From: Pogona vitticeps
Lineage: Eukaryota; Chordata; Lepidosauria; Squamata; Agamidae
Reading direction: 5' to 3'
Length of the DNA stretch: 64,000 bases
Assembly (NCBI RefSeq): GCF_051106095.1
Contig: NC_135787.1
Location: forward strand, 171,267,001 to 171,331,000
Position 1 is the first letter of the stretch. Every line of letters begins with the position of its first letter. Both the position numbers and the translations under genes were made by a program. Below, one piece after another: positions 38,501 through 52,100 of the stretch. The notes below the pieces were generated by a model. It ran no database searches. It had not been told where the DNA came from and was given only the letters and a program-made list of their open reading frames with translations.

Positions 38501-41500
38501 ACAATATCAGAACAAAAGAGAGATGAGCAGAATCCAAGATGGGAAAACACAGATAACTAAGTGATGGAAGAGGGAAAGGCCTGCTTGAAGAACCAAGTTT
38601 TCAGCTTGTTCTTGAAAGCTCCCAGCGAGGGTGCCAGGCGAATCTCAGGGAGCAAGATGTTCCAGAGGCAAAGGGCCACTGCTGAGAAGGCCCAGTTTCT
38701 AGTTCTCTCCTTCCGGGCCTCTCTTGGGAATCTAGCCCCTCGGCCACCCAGCCTGGCTAGATTGAGTGACATGAGTAGAGCTAGTTGGGAGCAGGTGGTA
38801 TCGAGGTTCTAAACTGTTTAGGACTTTATATGTAAGCATTAATACCTTGACGTCAATGCGGAAACGAATGGGCAACCAGTGTAAGGCTGCCAGAGTAAGG
38901 GGAAATATGATATTTTTTCACCTCAGTTAATAGTCTGGAGGCCATGTTCTGGACCATTTGTCCTTTCCACATCAATATCAAGGGCAGCCCCACATAGAGT
39001 GCATTACAGTAGTCTAATCTCGAGATTACAAGTGCATGGATCAGAGTGGGGAGCTTATCTGCCCCTTCCTGCAGTGCCCTTCTTTTTCAGTTCTTGGGCC
39101 AGAGCTTGGAAATGGTTCTTTCTTGAACTACAACTCCCAGGCTAAAATCCTGTTATGTGTGTTCCACAGTACTGATATTATCATCAGAGGAAGATCACCA
39201 CTGATTAAAGACTTCTTTTTTCAATGTTTCATCTCATTATACACTAGATGTGCACATCTCAAAAATCAAGAAATTTAATCAGTAGCAATCTGCCACTGAC
39301 TATATCATTCCTATTGCGCAAATGGAGTTGTCCAACTAACCACAGTTAGTATGGCCAGCCTAGCTGGGAGATACTGGGAGTTATATTCCAAACATGTAAC
39401 ATTGCCAGGTTTTGCACTAGACTTGTGTTTGGCTTTATGTCTTCATCTTGCTAATACAGTGTAGCAATATTGCATTGTATGGAATGCATTGTGGAATACA
39501 GATGGTATCTGCCCAATAATATGAGATGCATACTCACTGCTGATAGTTTTTCTATATCCAGATCAGATGCTCCAAGAGAAGCCAGCCCAATATCCTAAAT
39601 CAAACAGACCCGTTTATATTAAAATGTACGAACCACACTTCCATTCCTCAAAAGCCCCCCTGAAAATGGCATCTGGTCAAGACAGACACAAGCATGTAAG
39701 AATACAAGAACACTCTTACTAATTTACGTATAGTGTGTGTCCATTTAATCCAGCATACTGTTTCTAATATGATACAGCCAGATTGGCAGGAATCCACCAG
39801 CAGGGTATGAGAAGGATATACCCTTTGTGCTGTCACTGCCAGCAACTGGTATATGGCCTCAAAATTTGAAGGTTCTTGGCCTAATAGGAATTGATGGCCC
39901 CCTATTTATTGAGCTCATCTGTGAGACTGTATGGTCTTTTGGTTAAGAATAAAGATCTGTGTAGTTCTGGATTCCTCTGAGCCATCTAGCCCATTCAATT
40001 GATTAGATCATGTAGGGTACTAATTCTAGAGACTGGAGCAGATGTTTCCGGCATATAGAACATGAGATCTCTCCTGAAGCTGTTCCCCCTTCCTTCTGTT
40101 ACAGTGCTAAGAATATTACCTGTGAGAACAGGGCAAATTCTTTATCAGCTAGCATAGGTACATGACCCAGCAATTCGTGGCAACAATCCCTGTGAAAACA
40201 AAATCGTATTTAAAACATGAAAAAAGTGTCATGCTTATATACCATCTCATAGTACTTAAAGCGCTTTCTGGGTGTGTTTATAATTTTAATTATGCAGGCT
40301 ACACATTCACATACATACAAACACACACATCTCATCAGCAAGTGGATACTCAGTTTATCAACCTGGGAAGGATGGAAAGCTGAGTGAACCTCAAGCCAGC
40401 TACCTGGGATTGAACCTGCATTGTGAGCAGAGTTTTGGCTGCAGTACTGCAGTTTAAACACTGTGCCCCAAGGCTCCTTTTTTGTGATGCAAAATGGGTG
40501 TCTTGTTTTTCCTTGACAAGACTCGATGGCCAGATCACAACTCCGAGAAAGTACATTTGATCCTTTCCTTACTATTCCATGGCTTCTCTTGACCATCCTT
40601 TCCTTCTGCCCTCTTACCTACTGTTCTCCGCCAGATGTTTTATGCCATTCTGTTGTTCTACTCATTATTATGCCATGGGATGAGTAAAAAAGACAAGAGA
40701 AAAACATCAGATAAGAGAACAGGTAATTGCTTTCTCCCCAGATCGTGGACAACATAAAGGTTGTTGCTGTGGCAAATTTGGGATGCTATAATCTTCACAA
40801 CTTGGGAAAATTACTTACCTTTTTTTCCGCCCTTTTACTACGGTTCTCAGAATCTCTCCCATGATTATTGACCATGCTACTTAGGGAATTCTGGGAATTT
40901 TAGTCCAAAAATGGAACTTTTCTAAGCTCTGATAACCCCCTGATTGAACAGCAGGAGAACCCAAATTTCAATGATCACTGAACAACTTCACCAAATAGAT
41001 ACAATCCTAACTGGAAGAAGAAGGTCCTATAAATCACTCCACTGGATTGACTACTGTTATGCACTTCAACTAGATAAAGTTATACACCAACTAAGGAACT
41101 GGCCAGTGCTTTTCGCTTTTCACATCCTTCTTTACATTCTCCTGCTGGGACAAACTTTCCCTCCTGCTGCTAACTCTTTGGAGCTGTTCCTTTGCTGTTT
41201 TATAATTACCCATTTCCAGGAGGTGAACTCTTTCCCTTCAAGAGAAGGCCGGCACTTCCACAATTATCTTCCAGCTCAGGAAGAAACACTCTCCCTATTT
41301 ATCTTAGCTCTAAATCTTCAAATCTATCTACAAGTGGCTCAAAAACTCCACTATGAGAAAGAGTAGACCATTCTCAGCAACTCAGTAGATCAAACCAAAT
41401 GCAAATTAAAATCTAAATCTTGTCTCTGTATTTTAATCAAGGTGTGAATTAGGCTGAGGGTTATGTGCCAAACTGTGATGAGAGAAAAGTGAAGACATAA

Positions 41501-42233
41501 TTTACAGTTATCTAGTGGACTGGAGTTTGCAGCCTGACTGGAATTAACAAAAGAAATAAAAGAAAGGAGAGGGGAAATTATCACAGAGCACCACATATGT
41601 AGTTTGAGTCTCATATAAACGGACGCAACTTTTTAAACAAACAGTTATTTGGCAATTTGAATTGCTGATCTTTGATTCCGATGCCAAGCTTCGAAAACAA
41701 GCTGACTGTAATAAAATACAGGCCCAAAATATGAAAGATCCAAGAACTTACAGTGTGGCCAGAGAAGGCTGTTATGTGTAAATGTATCCTAAGTGATTGA
41801 GACTGACAGTCAAAATTGAACTCGTGCCAAACCCTATGAGAATCACAAAGAATTCTAAAATGCCTGAGTTATTTGCCTCAGGCCCCAGTCCTGGCAGAAC
41901 TGAAATGCTACATTCTGTGAAGCACCAATCCAGCCTACAGAGGTACAACTGCCCTTATGGGTCATGGTGTGAAAACCAGAACTTACAGATAATACTTTTA
42001 AAACTACAAGTCGCACAATCTTCAGGCCGGCATGGCCAATAGCTTATGCTCATTCTCCTTATGGCAATTTCATGATCTGATAGCAACTACAATTTGGTTA
42101 TGTTGCACTTTCGGACAACAGACCACAGAATGCTTCAGCCAGCATAGCCACTGGTTTTTGCTGGAATTATTGCAACTTTTGTAGGCTGCCTTTAAGAGAT
42201 GTTGTCTGGGAGAGACCTTTCTAGGGTGGAATG

Positions 42234-42298
<65 letters not shown>

Positions 42299-43132
42299 TG
42301 TTCCCTCTCTGTCTCAGATTTTAAAGAGAGCCACACCTCTCTACTTAAGTCTTCTTTTCCCACTCTTTTTTTCTGTCAGTGGTTAGTTAGACTGAGTTAT
42401 GTAGTCAGTCAGAGTCAATGGTCTACTACTGATATGTAGTCAGTAAGCAGACTATGAATCGGTTAAGTTCTGCTCCTGTAACCAGTCATTATTTTTCTAC
42501 AATCATTTCTACAATCATTTTCTACAGTATGTTATTTTTAATCTATTCAGAACTATGAGTAAATGGAACTTTTTATTCTTTCTCTTACCAGTGTCTCCGA
42601 GTAAGTTATTGAGACAGTAAGTGCCAGTTAAGGAGAACTCAGAAATAAAGGGGTGGTCTCCTATGGAGAGACATGAAGCTAAATGTGCTCTATAGGTTTC
42701 CACTATAAAGCTAGAAGTTTTTAAGCCTCAAAATCTAACATTCTGCCAAGAGTTCTCACTGATTCTTCAGGTTGCAGTTTTATACCTTGATATCCACCTT
42801 AGCTTGTCAGGTCACTTTGAATCCCATAAACCACGTGATCTGAGGCCCATGGTATCAGGGATATTCTGGGAGATACAATCCCCCAAATCTTTCTTTCTCA
42901 AACTTTTCTGAGAACGAGTGAGTGATTGTCCTACTCACGGTTCTGGGGAATGCATGGGGGATGATGAGTGCCTGATGTACTGTGTACTTTGGAAGACACG
43001 GAAGGCGAAGCCAGCCAGGAAATCCCGAGCGGAGAGAAGCCCTGCAGCTGGCCTCAGTGTAAAGCCTGTCCTTTCTGGAAGAAAAATAAGCAGAGGAGTC
43101 ACATGTGGTAAGGAAGGAACAGAACACACATA

Positions 43133-43174
<42 letters not shown>

Positions 43175-46100
43175 TAGCTTTCTACACTGTCTCGAATCAG
43201 TGGTTCTCAAACTGGGGCATCCACCCTTCTATAGGATTACAGTATTAAAAAATTCCAAGTGAGGCATGAAATTATGATGTTTTTTGAATAGCTTTAAAAA
43301 ATATCCACATATTTTAAAAAGAAGAGTTTGGAAAAATATTTTATGGGATGAATAGTTACCATTCAAGTTCACAGGTGTTTGATGTAACTGTGATTATGGT
43401 TACTATTTATGAATGGTACCTCTTTCCTTGTTACTAGAAGTAACTGGAATAGTTACTTTTAGGTATTTTTTTAGACACACTCACACACCAGAATGCTACA
43501 AGCCCTTGAGCTGTAGTGTAGAAGAAAGCTAGTCAATAAAGCCAGGTGAAAAACCATTGAAACCAGGAACAGTTACCCTGAAAAGAAATGAAATTATCTG
43601 TCATTTAATTACATCATAGCATAACTCAGTTATCCTTTTGTTGTTGCAAAGATGAATTAACTGCAAGTAACTCATTACTTGTCACTAGTTGCTTCCCTAT
43701 GTGGTATTAAGTGTGACAGAAGAGCTCAGGAAAGCATAGGTTGTGATCAAAATCCCAAAATGTGCTTGTGTGAGCAGATGGCTTTCTTATTCCACAAGGA
43801 TAATAATAATAATAATAATAATAATAATTTATTGTCATTGTAAGTATATACACATACAACGAAATTCACAGACACCCAGAGACCAGACACATGCACACAC
43901 ATAAAATTCCCAAACACTCCCCACCCACTAAAAGTCCCCCACTAAAAATACAAACATCTACACCGCAGGCCAAGTTACACAGTCCAACTAATTATTCACT
44001 ACTGGTGGTCTTTAAGCTCATTATTAATTGCAATTATAGCTCTGGGATAAAAACTATTGAGAAAACGTGTGGTCCGAGTCTTAATTGTTCTATATCTTCT
44101 GCCAGATGGTAACAGTTCAAAAAAGTTATAAGCAGGATGGGAAGAGTCTCTCAGGATGCTATGTGATTTCCTTAGACAGCGGGATGTGAAGATGTCATCC
44201 AGGGTTGGTAGCTGGAGCCCGATGATATTCTGAGCAATTTTAATGGTTCTCTGTAGAGCTTTTTTGTCCGCTACAGAGCTACTCCCAAACCATGCCAGAA
44301 TGCCATAGGTTAGGACACTCTCAATGGTGCTACGATAGTATGACAGAAGCAAATGCTGAGATAAATTTAACTTGCCGAGCATTCTCAGGAAATACAGCCT
44401 CTTCTGTGCCTTCTTCATTAGCATGTTGGCATTTATAGTCCATGAGAGGTCCTCTGAGATGTAAGTACCCAGAAATTTAAAACTACCAACTCTCTCCACT
44501 TCCTCACCATTTATGTACAGTGGTAAATGTACATATCTCTTCCTCCTAAAATCAATTATGAGTTCTTTAGTTTTTTTGATGTTAAGTGTGAGATGATTTT
44601 CTTTACACCAAAGTATCAACCTTTGTACTTCCTTTCTATAAGCAGACTCATTGTTCTTATTTATGAGCCCCACCACTGTCGTATCATCCGCAAATTTAAT
44701 AATTGCATTGGTGTTATACAGTGGGGTGCAATCATGTGGAGGGTGGAATATGTAAGGTATGGCCACAAACTGTGCATATAGTATTAATGTAACCAAGCTA
44801 CATGAAACTTATTTAAGTAAAAAAATCAATTTCTGGGCTACTGCAGGTGGTGCATGTTTCTTCCTTCTGCTGGATTACACCAGCATGCTGTGCAGCTGGA
44901 GAATGTAACTCATAATAGTTGAGGTTGGGAGGATTTGCACCCAGAACTGCTGGAGATGCCCACTGTCTCTGTACAGGACAGAGACTTTATTTGAACAGTC
45001 CATTATTACCTAAGGAGGAGTGGAGTATATGTAACCAGTGAATGAATGAATGAATGAATGAATGAATGAATGAATGAATGAATGAATGAATGAATGAATG
45101 ATTCAGTCAGTCAATCAGGCACTACTATCAATCAAAACTGAATGCAACCTCTAAAGCATTCCTGCCATTTTGCCCCCATTTAATTTTCATGCATGCTATC
45201 CTGACATGAAAGCATTTCGATGTTGTCCTTTATGTGCCGACAAATCATCCATAACCCTACGAATGCACAAGCTGCCTTCAACAGCCCTGCTCTTGCAAAC
45301 TAAAGCATGTACTTTCCTTTAGGAAGTCAGTCCAACTCATATTTGGTCTTCCTCTTTTCCTGCTGCCTTCAACCTTTCCTAGCATTATGCCCAAAGTAGG
45401 ACAGCTTCAGTTTCAACATTTTTGCTTCAATTTCAACATTTAATAATTCAGAGTTGATTTGATCGAGGACACACTTATTTGTCTTTCAGGGTATCAGAAA
45501 ATATCTCCATCACCACATTTCAAATGAATCATTTCTTTTTCTGTCAGCTTTTTTTTACTGTCCAGCTTTCACGCCCATACATGGTGACTAGAAATACGAT
45601 AGTATGGATGATTTGGGTCTTTATCTCCAGTGACACATTCTTACACTTGATGAACTTTTCTAATTTGTTCATTGCTGCCATTCTGAGTTTCAGTCTTATT
45701 CTGATTTCTTGGCTGCAGTTTCCATTTGGATTGAGGTATTCCCTAGCATTTCAATATTAACAATATCATTTTTCTGTTCATTGAGGTGAAATCAAGGAAG
45801 CCATTATGGATAATTGTAGCTAATTGACAAGGTGCTGGATGCTCAACTTAATGATGAGGCATGTGACCAACATGCAAACCACATCTCATTGATTAGCCAT
45901 GACAGCTTCCATGACTCTGTGCATAGAAGAAGAAATTGAATTCTGACATCAGATGTTATATACACTAATGTTCTTTTTCTTTTTAGTCATTGTGTTCAGC
46001 TCTTCATGACCCTATGGACCACAGCATGCCAGGCCCTCCTGTCTTCCACTGCCTCCCGGAGTTGAGTCAAATGCATGTTGGTATCTTCAATGACACTGTC

Positions 46101-49100
46101 CAACCATCTCATCCTCTGTCGTCCCCTTCTCCTCTCGCCGTCATACTTTCCCAACATCAGGGTCTTTTCCAGGGAGTCTTCTCTTCTCATGAGATGGCCA
46201 AATTATTGGAGCCTCAGTTTCAGGATCTGTCCTTCCAGGGAGCACTCAGGCTTGATTCCCTTCAAAATGGATAGGTTTGTTCTCTGCAGTCCAGGGGACT
46301 CACAACAGTCTCCTCCAGCACCACAATTCAAAAGCATAAATTCTTCGGCGGTCGGCCTTCTTTATGGTCCAGCTCTCACTTCCATACATCATTACTGGAA
46401 AAACCATTGCTTTGACTATGCAGACCTTTGTCAGCAAGGTGATGCCTCTACTTTTTAAGATGTTGTCTAGGTTTGTCATTGCTTTCCTCCCAAGAAGCAG
46501 GTGTCTTTTAATTTTGTGGCTGCTGTCACCATCTGCAATGATCATGGAGCCCAAGAAAGTAAAATCTGTCACTGCCTCCACATCTTCCCCTTTTATTTCC
46601 CAGGAGGTGATGGGACCAGTGGCCATGATCTTAGTTTTGTTCTAAACCTAGAACTATTGTTTTAGCCAAGGCTTTTCCTTTTAGATCTGTACACTTCTCC
46701 ATGTAAGGCCTAACTATATGGCCCTTCTCCCTTTGCTAAATGTACTCTACAGCCTTCTCAGGTTAACAACTCTTCATATATAACTCCTTGCAAAAGTTTA
46801 TTTCATTCATGTTTAAAAGTGAAATAATATTATATTCCTAAACAGTGATGTCCCAAAGGCTTTGTGTGTTTATGTTTATCATGTGGGAGAGAGGAGAAGC
46901 AATTCAGAGAAATGTAATTGCAGTTTATTGCTCATCGTTTGGAAAAAAAAGGGGTTTCAATAAAGAACTGGAATTGAGACAAAGCCAGCTTGGACAGGTT
47001 GCTAAATATCTTCTGGAAACCCAAAGGGAGTTGAAAGTAAAGGCATGGCTGGCTGCCTTAAAGAAACCTATGGCACTAAGATCTCTCAAAGTATGGCTGC
47101 AACATAAAACTGTTACTCTTTGGATGTCATTTTTCATGGCTAGAAATTAAATGAATTCACTATAAAATATATATGCATTCCAGAATACATACCCTACTCT
47201 CTTTTTTTCTCTGTTCCTCATTTGCTACTTGTACAAAAATGAAGCTACATGTTTGCATTTAGGTAGCACACACAGAAACTTTTCACAGGGTTGATGTTGT
47301 TGATGGTGATGATGGAATTGTGACCTTCCCTTGGTTTGATTCACAGCTGGGCTTTAAAATTCTGTACCTAATTCCTTCTACATTTCATGAAACTGGGAAG
47401 AAATTGCTTTAAGACCATACACTGAGCTGCATCCTTTCACCTCCTATTGACCAATTGCAAAACAAAGCAAGCTAATGTGAAAATTATGAGAGATGTGAAA
47501 GCTCTGATTGCGACAATCAGACTTCTTTTAGAACATAGTGAATTTCCCTCTTCTAATGAAGTACTCTCTGTAACATACAGTTTGGTCCTAAGAGAGAATG
47601 CTGTTTGGAAAACTCACTGCAGGTCAGTAGAACTTGCATAATGAATTATCCTAAGCAACAGAGAGAGGGGTGAGGAACTTTTAGCGGAGATGTTCGGGAG
47701 GTTGCTAGTTCAGAACTCAGTTCAGCCATGGATTCATTAATTAGGCCTCAGTTTAGGGATTCTGGGAGGATTTTGTTTAGTTTCCCGTTTAATACAGCTG
47801 GCTTAATTTGATATGTAAACCAGGTATCTTGGTAATTGCTTTCCTCTGAATTTTGCAAGGCAGTTATCTGTTCAGAATTGCACACGATAGAAAAACTGAG
47901 TACAAAAAAGTATATATTTTAAGCATATTTTAAACAAAGGCAGGCACATTTTCTTATGCATGAAAATCCATGTGAATTTTTACATGCCTTTTTTCCTGAC
48001 AAAGGACCAACTCCTTTAAATTCCTAGGATGCTCCAGAGTGGAGCTGTGTCAGGTCCAAACTAGGGTACTAGATGATGGTACTTGTACTGCAGAGAGAGT
48101 AATACAGCAGTTTACCTGACAAAAATGCAGAAACCTCATGCAGCTGAGGGATGGAGTCTGCTTGATAACCACAATATTTTTCTAGCTCATGGAAGGCATC
48201 TAAATATTGCTTGCAGGCATGAGTGGGGTACAGGCTGCTCAGCTTTTCATAGACTTCTCTCCTGAAAACAACCATCATTAGCCGGACAATTAACTCCAGT
48301 AAGAGCAGCGTTTTAAAAACACAATCAGCTTACACAGTTTGACCCTCCATAAGATGTTTTGCATATCAGTTCCCAGAATCCCATTGACCTTGCTTCACTG
48401 TGGAAGTAACACTGTTTCTTTTTAGTAATAATGAGTGATATAATTAGTATGTGATTATAAAATTAGAGGTATAATGAGCAAAATATAAATACCTTCAAAA
48501 GTTACATTGAAAAACCGTTTTATTTAAAGGGGTTTTTAAGATGAATTTTAATAGGAAATTTGGAACTTCTGTGCCATTTTTTTATGAATCCTATGTAGCA
48601 AATGAAATAATCTTTAAAGGAGAGGACATGAGTATTTAGCACACTGATTGGTCCACTGTGAGGTGGGCTGGTTCACTCCTTTTGCTGCTGATCAGACAAT
48701 GTATTTGTCAGAGTGAACCAGCCTGCCCCCAAAACATTCCTACCTGCACCTTCTTGAGTCCCTGTCAGGGGCTATTGTTTTTAAAGTGTGGGTAGAATTG
48801 CCACATTTTGGGTTGTTTCCAGAATGTGTGATTGCTATGAAGAAACAAGGTTCCTGCTTTTAATTACTCAGCTGCTTTCAATTTCTCAGTATCATTAGTG
48901 TCTTAAACAGACAGCTTAACCACTTAATTGGGAAACTGGGAAATTAAAAACTTTCTTCTACTCCTCCTTCATGGAGCAGAGGGAGGAAGTATTTTGTTGT
49001 TTTTGGTTTTTAAACAGTTAGAACAGTGCTGATGTGTTGCATCTTTGATTTTTTTTTTTTGAATGAAGTCTTCCTCCCATAAGTCAGAGGAGACATGAAG

Positions 49101-52100
49101 CGGACTTTTTCCTTTTCTTTACAGCTTATTTTAAAGAAGACAGACCCAATAGTAGTGCTTGAGATGCATATGCCATGTAGAAGCAAAGGCCAAACCACAT
49201 GACATAGCAGATCTCTACCTGATCTTAAGAGACCCTGTTTAGCCCAAACCAGCCTGCTCGTTTTTATTTGTTTTTATTTATTGCATTTGTTTCTATTTAT
49301 TGCATAGCCACTGATGAGGAATACTGGAAGTTGGAGTCCAACAACCTCTGGAAGGCCACACTCTGTTTACCCCAATATAGGGCATTATCAACATAGAGAG
49401 ATAAGAGAAGGCATTTTAGACACTGAGTTTCCCTTTACGATGCAAAATGGTGACCTTACCATGTAGCAATTTCTTGGGGAGTATACTCAACTCTTGGTAA
49501 GGGATCCCCACTGTAGAAGAGAACAGGATATTTGGTTAGAATTCATTTGCATGCCTCAGATGGAGCAGATACCAAGGAAGAGTGTTTAAAACCCCCTAAA
49601 AATTTTACATATAGAACAGTGTTACCAAAGAAACTTCTGGGAGCCTAACAACCATGCTTGTACAGTCAACCCTCGACTTACAAACGGCTCGAGTTACAAA
49701 CATTTCGACTTACAAACCACTCTGATAGAAAAATATTGACTCGACTTGCACACTTAGATTCGAGTTACAAACAAAAAAAATGTGTTTGAGGTGGGGAAAG
49801 CATGAAATTCGAACTTTCAGTTAACCGTTGGCCAGTGAAGAGGGTGCTTATCTGCTTCCTCGCGCTTCCCAGCGTTTTGAGAGTGGATTTGGAGACAGTC
49901 TTCAGACTGCCTGGTACTGCCTGGTATTGCTGGTGTTGCCTAGTACAGTGCGGTACAGACTGTATTTTTATTTTTTGGCACTTTTTTAATTTTTGATTTT
50001 TGAATTTTTAAAAGGTGTTCCCTCCCTCCTTTGCTGCCCCCCTTTTCCCCAAAAGGTGCTTGTATTGGCTTGTCTTGATTGAAAAGGTGCTTTTCAAGGT
50101 GATCTGTTCTCTGAAAGGTACTTGGTTTTTCCCAGAAGGTGCTTGTCTTGGCTGAAAATGTGCTTTTCAGGATGTTCTGTTGAAAAGGTGTCTGTTCCCT
50201 CCTTCTCTCCCTCTTTTCTTTCCTTTTTTAAAAACCTAAGTCATTTAGGTTAAAAGGAAAAAAAAAAAATTCTGCCCCTAGTGGTAGGAACCGGCTTTGC
50301 ATTAGTTCCTATGGGAAATGCCCCTCAACCTAAGAACCAAAAACAGCCGGAACAGATTAAATGGTTTTCAGTGTATTCCTATGGGAAATGCTGATTCGAC
50401 TTACAAACTTTTCGACTTACAAACTTCCTTCCAATTCGGATTAAGTTTGTAAGTCGAGACCCCACTGTAAACAAGATGCATGAAGAGTGCACATCTTGTT
50501 TTAATTGGGGGGAAAGGTGCTGGGAAAGGGAATACTTTTTCATCATGCATGTGTGAGAAGATCCTCAAAGGTTTACAAAAATTGAAAGACCCCACGCACA
50601 CACAAGCATGGCCAGTAGCTCACACATTGATGACTCCTGGTGCAAAGCTACATTTTGGAGAGGGTGAATTGGGAATGAAATGTGAATAATACAGCACAAA
50701 ACTAGCAACAAAGTGTCCAAAGTATTTGCAAAGGCTTTCACGGCTGGGATCTAATGGTTGTTGTGGGTTTTTCGGGCTCTTTGGCCATGTTCTGAAGGTT
50801 GTTCTTCCTAACGTTTCAACAGTCTCTGTGGCCGGCATCTTCAGAGGACAGCACTCTGTCCTGTCCTCTAAAGTGTCCAAGCTGGCTGAGCCTACAAGGA
50901 ATTGTAATCTCAAATCCCAAGTAGCCTGTTCCGGATGGATCACTAGCCATCGGTGTGTCACTCATTACAAGCTGGGCGAATGTATTTAAAGTCAATTTAA
51001 GCTTTATGTGTACACAATAGAGATGGGAATAAACCTTGGTTCAGAGGTTCATGCCAGTTTGTACATGCGGCGGTTCCCTTCCACCATCTCGCCATCTGGA
51101 TCCCCCACTCATCAGCTGGCATCCTGTCCTCTCCTCCTCTCTTTGGCTCCTCCCTCTTGGCTCTTTGTTTTCCCTGCCCCACCTCCTTGGTTGATTGCCC
51201 ACTCAAACAAGGGGGCAAGACAGACAAACCTGTGCTCCTGCTGGGGACTGGCCAAGCAGCTGAAGGGGAGGTGGAGAGGAGCAATTTTGGACTGGTGAAC
51301 GGGTTGTTGGCCAGGGAGGTGGGGAAACATGGTTCATGCCCATCTCTAATACACACATGAAAGATGAAAGAGCTTTATTGAGCCAAATTATTTAAAATTA
51401 GACACAGAACCGAATATCTTTTAGAAATCTCCCTTTCTTTTGATGATTATATCTCAGTTTTCAGAGGAATAGTGCTGTGGATATCTTGACCAAGGATCTA
51501 ATTTCTATCAAACTTCTGCTTCTGCATCTGCTTATAAACACAGACAACCAGACTGCAAACTGTGCAAGCACAAACACTGAAAAATGTTGAAGGTTCCTAT
51601 TTAAAAATGATGTTGCAGCTTTGCTACATTTTACGTACTGCCTGAAGTTAAAAGCCAGATCAGCAATAAAAGCCCTCCGCTTCCGGTATTCTGGATCAGT
51701 ATATCCCTGCAAGGGGAAAGAAAGAGATGTTACTTCATTGCAAAGTCAAAATATTCACATCAAAATTCTTAGGACCTAAATTTGGTGGTGAAACTGAGAC
51801 GTGGATTTTGAAATCTGAAACTCCACAGTAGCCACTTAATTTAAAATAGGGGAGTTTGGATAACCAAACAGATTTTATGGCCCTCTTGAGAATCTTTGCA
51901 GACTGTAATGAAGACACAGTAAGTTGTGAAGGCTAGAGGAGAAAGGGACAACAGAGGATGAGATGGTTGGACAGTATCATCGAAGCGACCAACATGAATT
52001 TGACCCAACTCCGGGAGGCAGTGGAAGACAGGAGGGCCTGGCGTGCTCTGGTCCATGGAGTCACAAAGAATTGGACACAACTTAACAACTAAACAACAAC

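Noticed and set aside
40944-41366. 140-codon plus-strand open frame inside TH2 intron 7
   Set aside because: No recognisable domain, no repeat match and no splice context, and it lies antisense in an intron. It is probably chance.
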